64,000 bases of DNA from Amycolatopsis nigrescens CSC17Ta-90 (GTDB lineage Bacteria; Actinomycetota; Actinomycetes; Mycobacteriales; Pseudonocardiaceae), in the NCBI RefSeq assembly GCF_000384315.1, contig NZ_ARVW01000001.1, positions 5,642,157-5,706,156 of the forward strand. Reading direction: 5' to 3'. Positions 25,080-35,300 of the stretch are shown here, piece by piece; position 1 is the first letter of the stretch, and each line of letters begins with the position of its first letter. Both the position numbers and the translations under genes were made by a program. The notes below the pieces were generated by a model. It had not been told where the DNA came from, did no database searches, and saw only the letters and a list, made by a program, of their open reading frames with translations.

Positions 25080-27175
25080 CTGTCACCGAAACTTCTCAGC
25101 GCACTCCGGAGGAGGAGACGCAGCACCACGTGGAGAACGCTGGCCGGGTCGGTGCCGGCATCTTCAACCCGCGGCAGCTCCTGACCTCCCTGCCGGACGC
25201 GCTGCGCAAGCTCAACCCCCGCCACCAGCTGGCCAACCCGGTCATGTTCGTGGTGTGGGTGGGTTCGGTGCTGGTGACCGTGTTCGCCATCGCCGAGCCG
25301 AACGTGTTCAGCATCCTGATCGCGGTCTGGCTCTGGTTCACCGTGCTGTTCGCCAACCTGGCCGAAGCGGTCGCTGAAGGCCGGGGCAAGGCGCAGGCGG
25401 AGTCCTTGCGGCGCACCAAAAAGGAGACCGTCGCCAGGCGGCTCGACGAGGACGGCTCGGAGCAGCGGGTACCGGGTGCGGAACTGGCCATCGGCGACCT
25501 GGTGGTGGTCGAGGCCGGTGAGGTGATCCCCGGTGACGGTGACGTGGTGGAAGGCATCGCCACGGTTGACGAGTCGGCCATCACCGGCGAGTCCGCTCCG
25601 GTGATCCGCGAGTCCGGCGGCGACCGGTGCGCGGTCACCGGCGGCACCACGGTGCTCTCGGACCGGGTGGTCGTGAAGATCACCACTAAACCGGGTGAGT
25701 CCTTTGTGGACAGAATGATCTCCCTTGTGGAGGGCGCGTCCAGGCAGAAGACGCCGAACGAGATCGCGCTGACCATCCTGCTGTCCACGTTGACCATCAT
25801 CTTCCTGCTCGCGGTGGTCGCGCTGCAGCCGATGGCCGCCTACTCGGGCCGCCAGCAGTCGGTGATCGTGCTGACCGCGCTGCTGGTCTGCCTGATCCCC
25901 ACCACGATCGGCGCGCTGCTCTCCGCGATCGGCATCGCGGGCATGGACCGGCTGGTGCAGCGCAACGTGCTGGCCACCTCCGGCCGCGCGGTCGAGGCCG
26001 CCGGCGACGTGTCCACCCTGCTGCTGGACAAGACCGGCACGATCACCTTCGGCAACCGCAAGGCCACCGAGCTGATCGCGGTCGGATCCTCCACAGTGGA
26101 CGACCTGGCGCTGGCGGCGAGGCTGTCCAGCCTCGCCGACGGCACCCCGGAGGGCCGCAGCATCCTGGAGCTGATCGAGCGCGAACACGGCCTGCCGATC
26201 GAGGCGAGTGACGACGAAAAGCTCGCCGAATTCGTCCCCTTCACCGCGCAGACCAGGATGAGCGGGATCGACGTCGGCCGGCGCGAGGTCCGCAAGGGCG
26301 CGACCGCCGCGGTGCGGGCCTGGGTCCGCGAGCGCGGCGGCGACGTGCCGGACGAGACCGAGCGGGTGGTCGACGAGATCAGCCAGCAGGGCGGTACCCC
26401 GCTGGTGGTCGCCGAGGCGGTCGAGGGCACGGCTTTCGTACGCGGCGTGATCCGGCTGTCCGACGTGGTCAAGCCGGGCATGCGGGAGCGCTTCGAGGAA
26501 CTGCGCTCGATGGGCATCAAGACGGTGATGATCACCGGCGACAACCCGCTGACCGCGCGCGCGATCGCCGAGGACGCCGGGGTGGACGACTACCTCGCCG
26601 AGGCGAAGCCGGAAGACAAGATGGCCCTGATCCGCAAGGAGCAGGAGGGCGGTCGGCTGGTCGCGATGACCGGGGACGGCACCAACGACGCACCGGCGCT
26701 GGCCCAGTCCGACGTTGGCGTGGCGATGAACACCGGCACGTCGGCGGCGAAGGAAGCCGGCAACATGGTGGACCTGGACTCCAACCCCACCAAGCTGATC
26801 GAGATCGTGGAGATCGGCAAGCAGTTGCTGATCACCCGCGGCGCGCTGACCACCTTCAGCGTTGCCAACGACCTGGCCAAGTACTTCGCCATCCTGCCCG
26901 CCATGTTCATGGCGATCTACCCGCAGCTCGGCGGGCTGAACATCATGCGGCTGGCCACCCCGCAGTCGGCCATCGTGTCCGCGGTGATCTTCAACGCGCT
27001 GGTCATCGTGGCGCTGATCCCGCTGGCGCTGCGCGGCGTGCGGTACCGGCCGTCCACCGCGTCGCAGCTGCTGCGACGCAACCTGCTGATCTACGGCCTC
27101 GGCGGCATCGTCACCCCGTTCATCGGGATCTGGCTGATCGACCTCCTCGTCCGTCTCATTCCGGGAATCGGGTAA
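25076..27175 (+). CDS. kdpB: K(+)-transporting ATPase ATP-binding subunit B (P-type ATPase)
   Basis: 699 residues, ATG overlapping the kdpA stop (ATGA). Standard P-type ATPase motifs: actuator TGES in AITGESAPV, phosphorylation site Asp318 in [10 protein letters not shown], the nucleotide-binding domain, and the hinge [20 protein letters not shown]. Membrane helices at about 65-110, 235-290 and four at the C-terminus. An extended N-terminus of about 40 residues before the first helix is normal in actinobacteria. It drives uptake through KdpA by ATP hydrolysis. Confidence 0.96.
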   Translation: MTVTETSQRTPEEETQHHVENAGRVGAGIFNPRQLLTSLPDALRKLNPRHQLANPVMFVVWVGSVLVTVFAIAEPNVFSILIAVWLWFTVLFANLAEAVAEGRGKAQAESLRRTKKETVARRLDEDGSEQRVPGAELAIGDLVVVEAGEVIPGDGDVVEGIATVDESAITGESAPVIRESGGDRCAVTGGTTVLSDRVVVKITTKPGESFVDRMISLVEGASRQKTPNEIALTILLSTLTIIFLLAVVALQPMAAYSGRQQSVIVLTALLVCLIPTTIGALLSAIGIAGMDRLVQRNVLATSGRAVEAAGDVSTLLLDKTGTITFGNRKATELIAVGSSTVDDLALAARLSSLADGTPEGRSILELIEREHGLPIEASDDEKLAEFVPFTAQTRMSGIDVGRREVRKGATAAVRAWVRERGGDVPDETERVVDEISQQGGTPLVVAEAVEGTAFVRGVIRLSDVVKPGMRERFEELRSMGIKTVMITGDNPLTARAIAEDAGVDDYLAEAKPEDKMALIRKEQEGGRLVAMTGDGTNDAPALAQSDVGVAMNTGTSAAKEAGNMVDLDSNPTKLIEIVEIGKQLLITRGALTTFSVANDLAKYFAILPAMFMAIYPQLGGLNIMRLATPQSAIVSAVIFNALVIVALIPLALRGVRYRPSTASQLLRRNLLIYGLGGIVTPFIGIWLIDLLVRLIPGIG

Positions 27176-27180
27176 CACTC

Positions 27181-27792
27181 ATGAAATCGCTGTTCAACCA
27201 AGCCGCGGCCGGGCTGCGGGTGCTGCTGGTCTTCACCGTGCTGCTCGGCGTGCTCTACCCGCTCGGGGTATGGGCGGTGTCCCGGATTCCCGGGCTGCAG
27301 TCCAACGCCGAGGGGTCGGTGCTCAGCCAGGACGGGCAGGCGGTGGGCTCCTCGCTGATCGGCGTCGACCCGGTGCCCGCCGATCCGGCCCGCGACCCGT
27401 GGTTCCACAACCGGCCGTCGGCCGGTTCGGAGAACCCGCTCGGCCCCGGCGACCCGTCCACTTCGGGCGGTTCGAACATGGGCGCGTACAACGAGGACCT
27501 GGTCGCGGCGGTCAAGGAGCGCAAGGACCTGATCGCGCAACGGGAAGGCGTGTCCCCGGACCAGGTGCCGGTGGACGCGGTGACCGCGTCCGCGTCCGGG
27601 CTCGACCCCTCGATCAGCACCGCGTACGCCGATCTTCAGGCGCGGCGTGTCGCCACCAACACCGGTCTGTCCGAGGAACGGGTGCGCCAGCTCGTCGAAG
27701 AGCACACGTCGGGCGCTGGGATCGGGATTCCCGGGGTCAACGTGCTGGAGCTGAACCTGGCGGTGCGAGCTGCGGGTGGTCGCCAAGGGTGA
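27181..27792 (+). CDS. kdpC: K(+)-transporting ATPase subunit C
   Basis: 203 residues, 5 bp after kdpB. One N-terminal helix (about 12-32) followed by an extracytoplasmic domain with the family motifs GSSLIG, WFHNRPSAG, SGGSNMG and VTASASGLDPSIS. KdpC is an assembly and catalytic chaperone in the complex. kdpD begins close to or inside its 3' end depending on the chosen start. Confidence 0.95.
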   Translation: MKSLFNQAAAGLRVLLVFTVLLGVLYPLGVWAVSRIPGLQSNAEGSVLSQDGQAVGSSLIGVDPVPADPARDPWFHNRPSAGSENPLGPGDPSTSGGSNMGAYNEDLVAAVKERKDLIAQREGVSPDQVPVDAVTASASGLDPSISTAYADLQARRVATNTGLSEERVRQLVEEHTSGAGIGIPGVNVLELNLAVRAAGGRQG

Positions 27793-27838
27793 TGAAGCCG
27801 ACCCGGTGCGAGAGCGCGAAAGGGAGCAGACTGGCCGC

Positions 27839-30367
27839 GTGGAAGAGGAAGAGCCGGTCAAGCCGAGGCGCGGGGAGCTGAGGATCTACCTCGGCGCCGC
27901 GCCCGGCGTTGGCAAGACCTACGCCATGCTCGGCGAGGCCAAGCGGCGGCTGGAACGCGGCACGGACGTGGTCGCGGCGGTCGTGGAGACCCACGGCAGG
28001 GCGAAGACCGCAGCACTGCTGGAGGGCATCGAAGTGCTGCCGCGGCGGCACTTCACGCACCGGGGCGGCGATTTCACCGAGATGGACGCCGACGCCGTGC
28101 TCGCGCGCGCGCCCGAGGTGGCCATTGTGGACGAGCTCGCGCACACCAACGTGCCCGGTTCGCGCCACGAGAAACGCTGGCAGGACGTCGAACAGCTGCT
28201 GAATGCCGGGATCGACGTGCTGTCCACGGTGAACGTGCAGCACCTGCAGAGCCTCAACGACGTGGTCGAGCGGATCACCGGGGTGGCGCAGCAGGAGACC
28301 GTGCCGGACGAGGTGGTGCGCCGGGCCGAGCAGCTGGAGCTGGTGGACATCACCCCCGAAGCGCTGCGCCGCAGGCTGGCGCACGGCAACGTCTACCCGG
28401 CCGAGCGGATCGACGCGGCACTGGGCAACTACTTCCGGCCCGGCAACCTGACCGCGCTCCGGGAGCTGGCCCTGCTCTGGGTGGCAGACCAGGTGGACGT
28501 CGCGCTCCAGCGCTACCGGGCCGAGCAGCGGATCACCGACACCTGGGAGGCCCGCGAGCGGGTGGTGGTGTCGATCACCGGCGGCGCGGAGAGCGAGACG
28601 CTGATCCGGCGGGCCAGCCGGATCGCCACCAGGGCCGGCGCCGAACTGCTCGTGGTGCACGTGCTGCGCGGCGACGGGCTCGCCGGGGTCGGGCCGACCT
28701 CGATGCACCGGTACCGGAAGCTGGCCGACGACGTCGGCGCCACCTTCCACACCGTGGTCGGCGACGACGTGCCCGGCGCGCTGCTGGACTTCGCCAGCGG
28801 GGTCAACGCGACCCAGCTGGTGGTGGGTACCTCGCGGCGCTCCCGCGTCGCGCGGCTGTTCGACGAGGGCATCGGGGCGACGGTGGTGCAGCGGTCCGGC
28901 CCGATCGACGTGCACATGGTCACCCATGCCGAGGCGGGCGGCAGGCTGCGGGCCACCCTCGGCCGCAGCCCGCTGGCCCCGTCCCGGCAGGTGCTCGGCT
29001 GGGCACTGGCCGTGGTGGCGCCCGCGCTGGCCACCATGCTCGGCGTGTTCCTGCGGGAGGAGCTGGACTTCTCCACCGACGTGGTCGTCTACTTCCTGGC
29101 CACCGTGGTCGTCGCACTGGCCGGCGGGCTCGGGCCGGCGCTGGTAGCCGCCTTCCTGTCCGGCGGACTGCTCAACTTCTTCTTCACCGAGCCGTATTTC
29201 ACGCTCACCGTGCACACGCAGAGCAACGTGATGACGCTGATCGCAATGGTCATCGTCGCCGTGCTGGTCGCGCTGGTGGTGGACACCGCCGCCCGCCGGG
29301 CTTCGCAGGCGGCGCGGGCCCGTACCGAGGCGTCGTTGCTCGCTTCCTATGCCAGGACGGTGCTCACCCACTCGGCTCCGCTGGAGCGGCTGCTGGAGAA
29401 GGTGCAGGAGAACTTCGGGCTCAGTTCGGTGGCGCTGCTGGAAAAGCAGCAGGGCGGGCAGTGGCGGCGGGTGGCGCAGGTGGGAGCCGACCCCTGTGGC
29501 GACCCGGACGAGGCGGACGCGGACATCGCGGTCACTTCAGAGGTGCATCTGACCCTGCGCGGGCGGCCGCTGCCCGCTTCGGACCGGCGGGTGCTCGAGG
29601 CCGCCGCCGGGCAGGCGCTGCTGGCCCTGCGGCAGCAGCGGATGGCGGCGACCACGGCCAAGGCCGAGCGCAAGGCGGCGGCGACCGAGCTGCGCACCGC
29701 GCTGCTGTCCGCGCTCGGGCACGACCTGCGCACCCCGCTTACGTCGATCAAGGCCGCCATCGGCAGCCTGCGCGCGCAGGACATCGAGCTGTCCGCGGAG
29801 GACACCGAAGAGCTGCTGGCCACCGCCGAGGAGTCCGCCGACCGGCTGGCCGGGCTGGTGGACAACCTGCTGGACTCGTCCCGGCTGGCCACCGGCGCGG
29901 TCCGCCCGCACCTGCGCCCGGTCGGCTACGACGAGGTGGTCTGGCACGCACTGTCCAATGTGGACAACTCGGCTTCGGTGCTGGCCGAGGTGGACGAGCG
30001 GCTGCCCGAGGTGCTTGCCGATCCAGGACTGCTGGAGCGGGTGGTGGCGAACGTGGTGGACAACGCGCTGCGGCACGGTGCCGGCCCCCGGCCGGTGTCG
30101 GTGCGGGCCAGCACGCATTCGGCGCACGTCGAGCTCCGCGTCACCGATCACGGGCGCGGCCTCAAGAAGGGCACCGCGGAGTCCGCGTTCGCGCCGTTCC
30201 AGCGGCTCGGCGACCGGGACAGCACGCCGGGGGTGGGACTCGGCCTGTCCGTGGCCAGGGGCTTCACCGAGGCGATGGGCGGCACCATTCGGGCGGAGGA
30301 CACCCCTGGCGGTGGCCTCACCGTGGTGATTTCCTTGCCCGCAGTACGCGAGAACGGGGAGCTATGA
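27839..30367 (+). CDS. kdpD: Sensor histidine kinase KdpD
   Basis: 842 residues from GTG 27839, preceded by AAGGGAG 12 nt away; in-frame GTGs at 27776 and 27806 would add 21 or 11 residues, the first overlapping kdpC. Order of domains: KdpD N-terminal domain with Walker A GAAPGVGKTYAML, a universal-stress-type domain (RVVVSITGGAESETLI), four short membrane helices near 385-470, a GAF-like region, HisKA with phospho-His628 in GHDLRTPLTSIK, and a C-terminal HATPase (VDNALRHG, GVGLGLSV). It senses potassium limitation and phosphorylates KdpE. Linked directly to kdpFABC, whereas in some species it is separate. Confidence 0.94.
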   Translation: MEEEEPVKPRRGELRIYLGAAPGVGKTYAMLGEAKRRLERGTDVVAAVVETHGRAKTAALLEGIEVLPRRHFTHRGGDFTEMDADAVLARAPEVAIVDELAHTNVPGSRHEKRWQDVEQLLNAGIDVLSTVNVQHLQSLNDVVERITGVAQQETVPDEVVRRAEQLELVDITPEALRRRLAHGNVYPAERIDAALGNYFRPGNLTALRELALLWVADQVDVALQRYRAEQRITDTWEARERVVVSITGGAESETLIRRASRIATRAGAELLVVHVLRGDGLAGVGPTSMHRYRKLADDVGATFHTVVGDDVPGALLDFASGVNATQLVVGTSRRSRVARLFDEGIGATVVQRSGPIDVHMVTHAEAGGRLRATLGRSPLAPSRQVLGWALAVVAPALATMLGVFLREELDFSTDVVVYFLATVVVALAGGLGPALVAAFLSGGLLNFFFTEPYFTLTVHTQSNVMTLIAMVIVAVLVALVVDTAARRASQAARARTEASLLASYARTVLTHSAPLERLLEKVQENFGLSSVALLEKQQGGQWRRVAQVGADPCGDPDEADADIAVTSEVHLTLRGRPLPASDRRVLEAAAGQALLALRQQRMAATTAKAERKAAATELRTALLSALGHDLRTPLTSIKAAIGSLRAQDIELSAEDTEELLATAEESADRLAGLVDNLLDSSRLATGAVRPHLRPVGYDEVVWHALSNVDNSASVLAEVDERLPEVLADPGLLERVVANVVDNALRHGAGPRPVSVRASTHSAHVELRVTDHGRGLKKGTAESAFAPFQRLGDRDSTPGVGLGLSVARGFTEAMGGTIRAEDTPGGGLTVVISLPAVRENGEL

Positions 30368-31071
30368 GCACTAGCCAGCGGGATGGCGGCAGCACGGTGC
30401 TGGTCGTGGACGACGAGCCGCAGATCGTGCGCGCGTTGCGGATCAACCTGTCCGCCCGCGGCTACCGGGTGGTCACCGCGCACGACGGCACCGCGGCGCT
30501 GCGCGCGGTCGCCGAGGTCAAGCCGGACGTGGTGGTGCTCGACCTCGGGCTGCCCGACATGGACGGCAACGAGGTGATCGCCGGCCTGCGCGGCTGGACC
30601 ACCGTGCCGATCATCGTGCTCTCCGCGCGCGGGGACTCCTCGGACAAGGTGCAGGCGCTGGACGCGGGCGCGGACGACTACGTGACCAAGCCGTTCGGCA
30701 TGGACGAGCTGCTGGCCAGGCTGCGCGCGGCGGTGCGCCGGTCGGTGGTGTCCACTTCGGACGATGTGGACGCGGTGGTGGAGACCGCTTCGTTCACCAT
30801 CGACCTGGCGGCGAAGCGGGTCCGCCGCGATGGCCACGAGGTGCACCTGACCAAGACCGAGTGGGGTGTGCTGGAGCTGCTGGTGCGCAACCGGGGCCGG
30901 CTGGTGGCCCAGAAGCAGTTGCTGCACGAGGTGTGGGGGCCGTCGTACGACACCGAGTCCCACTACCTGCGGGTGTATCTGGCGCAGCTGCGCCGCAAGC
31001 TGGAACCGGAGCCCTCCCGGCCGCGGCATCTGCTCACCGAGCCGGGCATGGGCTACCGCTTCGAGCTGTGA
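30364..31071 (+). CDS. kdpE: Response regulator KdpE (OmpR family)
   Basis: 235 residues, ATG overlapping the kdpD stop (ATGA). Receiver domain with phospho-acceptor Asp60 in VVVLDLGLPDMDG, switch Thr/Ser in IIVLSARGD and conserved Lys in YVTKPFGMDELLARL. The C-terminal winged helix of the OmpR type ends GMGYRFEL. It activates the kdp operon when phosphorylated by KdpD. The gene ends 1 bp from the convergent membrane protein gene and no hairpin separates them. Confidence 0.95.
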   Translation: MSTSQRDGGSTVLVVDDEPQIVRALRINLSARGYRVVTAHDGTAALRAVAEVKPDVVVLDLGLPDMDGNEVIAGLRGWTTVPIIVLSARGDSSDKVQALDAGADDYVTKPFGMDELLARLRAAVRRSVVSTSDDVDAVVETASFTIDLAAKRVRRDGHEVHLTKTEWGVLELLVRNRGRLVAQKQLLHEVWGPSYDTESHYLRVYLAQLRRKLEPEPSRPRHLLTEPGMGYRFEL

Positions 31072-31072
31072 G

Positions 31073-31681
31073 CTAGCCGGGCGTCTGTGAGGTCCGCGAG
31101 GTCCGAGAGGTCGAGCTTTCGGAGCGAGAGCTGGAGCCCGAAGTGTCCGAGGTCGGCGGCGTCGGCGGTGTCGTTGTCGGGTCCGTGGTCGGGGTGGACG
31201 GCGGTGTCGGCGAGGTCGTCGGCGGGGTCCAGGTCGGCAGATCCGAACGGGTGGAGGACGGGGTGCTGCCCGGCGGGAGCTGGGTGCCCGGCTGCTGGGG
31301 CGGGGGCCCCTGCGCCGGCGGCGGCAGCACGGAGGTGGTCGGCAGCCCGTCTTCGCCGATGTTGACCACCGTGGTCGGGGTGGCCGAAGTGGACGAGGGC
31401 GCCGTGCCCGCCACCGCGGCACCGCTGATCGTCATCGGGCCACCAGGTACCCCGTTGCCCGGCACCAGCTGCGGGGCCGGGGAGCCGGCGCGGCTCGGCG
31501 GCGCGCTGGCGTCCGAGCTGCCCTGCGTGGTCAGCTCGGCCACGGCCGCGAAGGCGGTGGCGAGCACCAGGCCGCTCGCGGCGAGCAGCACGTAACCGGT
31601 GCGGCGCGGGCTGCTCAGTGCCTCCTTCGGCGGCGCGACCTCGGCCTTTGGCTGTTCGGCTGGTGACCCCGATTGGGTCAT
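31073..31681 (-). CDS. Membrane protein with Pro/Thr/Ser-rich extracellular tail
   Basis: 202 residues from ATG 31681, with GAGGAG upstream. A cytoplasmic segment of about 30 residues (MTQSGSPAEQPKAEVAPPKE) is followed by one membrane helix (GYVLLAASGLVLATAFAAVA) and then 140 residues of Pro, Thr, Ser and Gly with no recognisable domain, likely glycosylated and spanning the wall. No family recognised. Low complexity makes any match unreliable. Its stop lies 1 bp beyond the kdpE stop on the opposite strand. Confidence 0.75.
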   Translation of the reverse strand: MTQSGSPAEQPKAEVAPPKEALSSPRRTGYVLLAASGLVLATAFAAVAELTTQGSSDASAPPSRAGSPAPQLVPGNGVPGGPMTISGAAVAGTAPSSTSATPTTVVNIGEDGLPTTSVLPPPAQGPPPQQPGTQLPPGSTPSSTRSDLPTWTPPTTSPTPPSTPTTDPTTTPPTPPTSDTSGSSSRSESSTSRTSRTSQTPG

Positions 31682-31882
31682 ACTGGCTCCTCGTACTTCA
31701 CGGACTTCACCGATGACACAAGCGAAAGCGGTGGCGGAACGGTCTGCTCGGCACCCGGGCGAGTTAGCCCGGATGGTGGACGCCGGGCGGCAGGTTACCA
31801 CCGCCGGACTGCCGAAAGCGAGTGAACCGGTGAACACGGCTAACTCTGCGCAGTCGGCGGCGGCCGTCCCTCGTGCGGCACC

Positions 31883-32179
31883 ATGACCAGGGTGGCAGAC
31901 GAGGAGAACCGGGTCCGGCTCACCGCCTGGGTGCACGGCCGGGTACAGGGTGTCGGTTTCCGCTGGTGGACGCGGAGCAGGGCGTTGGAGCTCGGGCTCG
32001 TGGGCAGCGCCGCGAACCTGGCGGACGGCAGGGTCGAGGTGATCGCGGAAGGGCCGGAACTCCACTGTGAGCGGTTGTTGGCGGCGCTTCGCGGGTCTTC
32101 GTCACCCGGAAGCGTGGATCACGTGGTGGACCGCTGGTCGGCCGCGCGCGGTGGGCTGCACGGGTTCGTGGAGAGGTAG
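31883..32179 (+). CDS. acyP: Acylphosphatase
   Basis: 98 residues, the usual small size. The catalytic signature GRVQGVGFRWWTRSRA holds the phosphate-binding loop and Arg, and the second motif GSAANLADGRVEVIAEG holds the catalytic Asn. It hydrolyses acylphosphates such as carbamoyl phosphate or 1,3-bisphosphoglycerate. It lies 189 bp before smc, as in many actinobacteria, where the order acyP, smc, ftsY is common. Confidence 0.92.
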   Translation: MTRVADEENRVRLTAWVHGRVQGVGFRWWTRSRALELGLVGSAANLADGRVEVIAEGPELHCERLLAALRGSSSPGSVDHVVDRWSAARGGLHGFVER

Positions 32180-32368
32180 CGCCATGGGAAAACTCAGTGC
32201 CTGTGCGGGTGAGGCTCCTGTGACTGGTGAAAGCGCTGTGACCAGTGAGAACACCCGCCGGACCGCGACGCGCGGGCCCACCACCCTGGGTCCCACGGTC
32301 GCGGGGGCCGCCCGGGTAAACTCTGCCGACTGGCATCCAGTCCTGCCTACCGGAGGGGTCGCCGCCAC

Positions 32369-35300
32369 GTGCACCTGAAAAGCTTGACGCTCAAGGGCTT
32401 CAAGTCCTTCGCCTCGGCTACCACCTTGCGTTTCGAGCCGGGCATCACCTGCGTCGTCGGGCCGAACGGCTCCGGCAAGTCCAACGTCCTGGACGCGCTG
32501 CGCTGGGTGATGGGCACTCAGGGGGCGAAGGACCTCCGCGGCGGCAAGATGGAGGACGTCATCTTCGCCGGCACCGCCGGCCGCGCGCCGCTCGGCCGCG
32601 CGGAGGTCACGCTGACCATCGACAACGCCGACGGAGCGTTGCCGATCGACTACACCGAGGTGTCGATCACCCGTCGGATGTTCCGCGACGGTGCCAGCGA
32701 GTACGAGATCAACGGCAGCACCTGCCGGCTGATGGACGTCCAGGAGCTGCTGTCGGACTCCGGTATCGGCCGCGAGATGCACGTGATCGTCGGCCAGGGC
32801 CAGCTGGCCCAGATCCTGGAGGCCAAGCCGGAGGAGCGCCGCGCCTTCATCGAAGAGGCCGCCGGCGTGCTGAAACACCGCAAGCGCAAGGAAAAGGCGC
32901 TGCGCAAGCTGAACGCGATGCAGGCCAACCTGGACCGGCTCGGTGACCTCACCACCGAGCTGCGCCGCCAGCTCAAGCCGCTGGGCAAGCAGGCCGAGAT
33001 CGCCCGCAAGGCCCAGTCCGTGCAGTCCGAGCTGCGGGACTCCCGGCTCCGGCTGATGGCCGACGACCTGGTCACCCAGCGCACCGACCTGGCCCGCGAG
33101 GAGGCGGACGAGAACGCCGCCCGCGCCCGTCGCGCCGAGGTCGAGCAGGCACTGGAAGTGGTGACCGCCGAGCAGAACCAGCTCGAGTCGGCGATGGCGG
33201 AGGACGCGCCGAAGCTGGCCGCCGCGCAGGACACCTGGTACAAGCTTTCCGCGCTGGCCGAGCGCCTGCGCGGCACCGTCCGGCTGGCCGTGGAACGCGA
33301 GCGCCACCTCACCTCCGAGGTGCAGGCGCCGACCGGCGGCCGCGACCCGGAGGAACTGCTCGCCGAGGCCGAGCACGCCGCGGAGCGGGAAGAGGAGCTC
33401 AACGAGGCCGTCGCGGAGGCGCGTTCGGCGCTGTCCCAGGCCGTGCAGCGTCGCGAACAGCTCGAACACGCGGTGCAGGCGGCGGAGCGGGCGCACATGG
33501 CCGCCGTGCGCGCCATCGCCGATCGCCGCGAGGGCCTGGCCAAGCTGACCGGCCAGGTGGAGGCCCTGCGCAGCAAGAACGGCGCCACCTCCGACGAGAT
33601 CGACCGGCTCACCGTCGCCATCGACGAGGCGGGCGCGCGGGCCGAGCACGCCGCGGAGGAGCTGGAAGAGGCCAAGGCCGAGGGCGGGGTCGAAGAGTCC
33701 GACGACGCGGAGCTGCAGTCCCGGCACGACCGCGCGGTGGAGGCGAACAGCGCGGCCAAGTCCAGGGTTGAAGAGCTGGTCAAGGCCGAGCGCACGGCCG
33801 AGCGCGACATCGCATCGGAGAAGGCCAGGGTCGACGCGCTGTCCATGGGGCTCAAGCGCAAGGACGGCGCGGGTGCCCTGCTCGGCGCCTCCGACGAGCT
33901 GCCCGGCCTGCTCGGTTCGGTGGCCGCCCTGCTGACCGTGGAGGCCGGCCACGAGGTCGCGCTGGCCGCGGCGCTGGGCCCGGTCGCGGACGCGGTGGCG
34001 GTGGCCGGCGGCGAGGACGCGCTGGCCGCGCTGAAGTACTTGAAGGCCAACGACTCCGGTCGCGCCGGCATCCTGCTCGGCGGGTTCGGGGCCGGGGGCG
34101 CGGACCGATCGGACTGGCCGTCGCTTCCGCCCGGTGCCCGCTGGGCGCGCGAGGTGGTGTCCGCGCCGGAGGCGCTGCGCCCCGCGGTGGAGCGCGCGCT
34201 GGACCGAGTGGCCATTGTGGACACACTGGACACCGCGCGCCGGCTGGTCGCGGTGCACCCCGCGGTGAGCACGGTGACCGCCGAGGGCGACGTGTTCGGC
34301 TCGAACTGGGCGGTCGGCGGCTCGGCCCGCAGCGAGAGCGTGATCGAGGTGCAGGCCGCGGTCGACGAGGCACAGGACCGGATGCTCGCCGCCGAACGCG
34401 CGTTGGAGCGGTTCACCGCCGAGCTGGAGGGGGCCAGGGCCGAGCAGCAGGACCGGCGGGACGAGGTCGGGCAGGCGAAGGACGCGCTCGGCGAAGCGAA
34501 GGTGCGCAAGGCCCGTTCCTCGGAGCGGCTGAACCGGATGCAGCAGGCGGCCCGTTCCGCCGAGGCCGAGGTCACCCGGCTGCGCGAGCAGCGGGCCAAG
34601 GTGGAGCACAGCCGCGAGGAGGCGCTGAGCAAGCTCGCCGAGCTGGAGGAGCGCCTCACCGCGGTGGCCGAGCAGGACGTGGACGAGGACCCGGACACCA
34701 CCGAACGCGACCAGGCCGCCGACGAGCTGGCCGGGGTCCGGCAAGAAGAGGTGGAGGCCAGGCTCGCCCTGCGCACCGCGGAGGAGCGGGCCAGGGGCAT
34801 CGCGGGCAAGGCGGAGTCGCTGCGCCGGGCAGCACACGCCGAGCGTCAGGCCAGGGAGCGCGCCGAGAAGGCCAGGCTCGCCCGTGCCAAGGGCGCCGAG
34901 ATCGCCTCCGCGGTGGTCAACGGCGGCGAGATCGCGCTGGAGCGGATCGAGATCTCCGTGCAGCGGGCCGCCACCGAGCGGGACGCGGCGCAGGCTGAGC
35001 GCCAGCGCCGGGAGTCCGCGCTGGCCCAGGTGCGCAGCCGGGTCCGCGAGCTGGCCGGTGAGCTGGAGAAGCTGACCGACGCGGTGCACCGGGACGAGGT
35101 GCTGCGCGCCGAGCAGCGGCTGCGGCTGGAGCAGCTGGAGACCAAGATCGCCGAGGACTTCGGCATCGGCCTGGAGGATCTGGTCGCGGAGTACGGCCCG
35201 AACGTTCCGGTGCCGCCCAGCGCCGGGGAGATGGCCGAGTACGAGGAGGCAAAGGAACGCGGTGAGGCGGTCACCGCGCCACCCGCGATCCCGTACGACC

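Noticed and set aside
32184..32378. Short plus-strand frame between acyP and smc
   Set aside because: Thr/Ala-rich translation without domain or codon support; region is probably the smc promoter.
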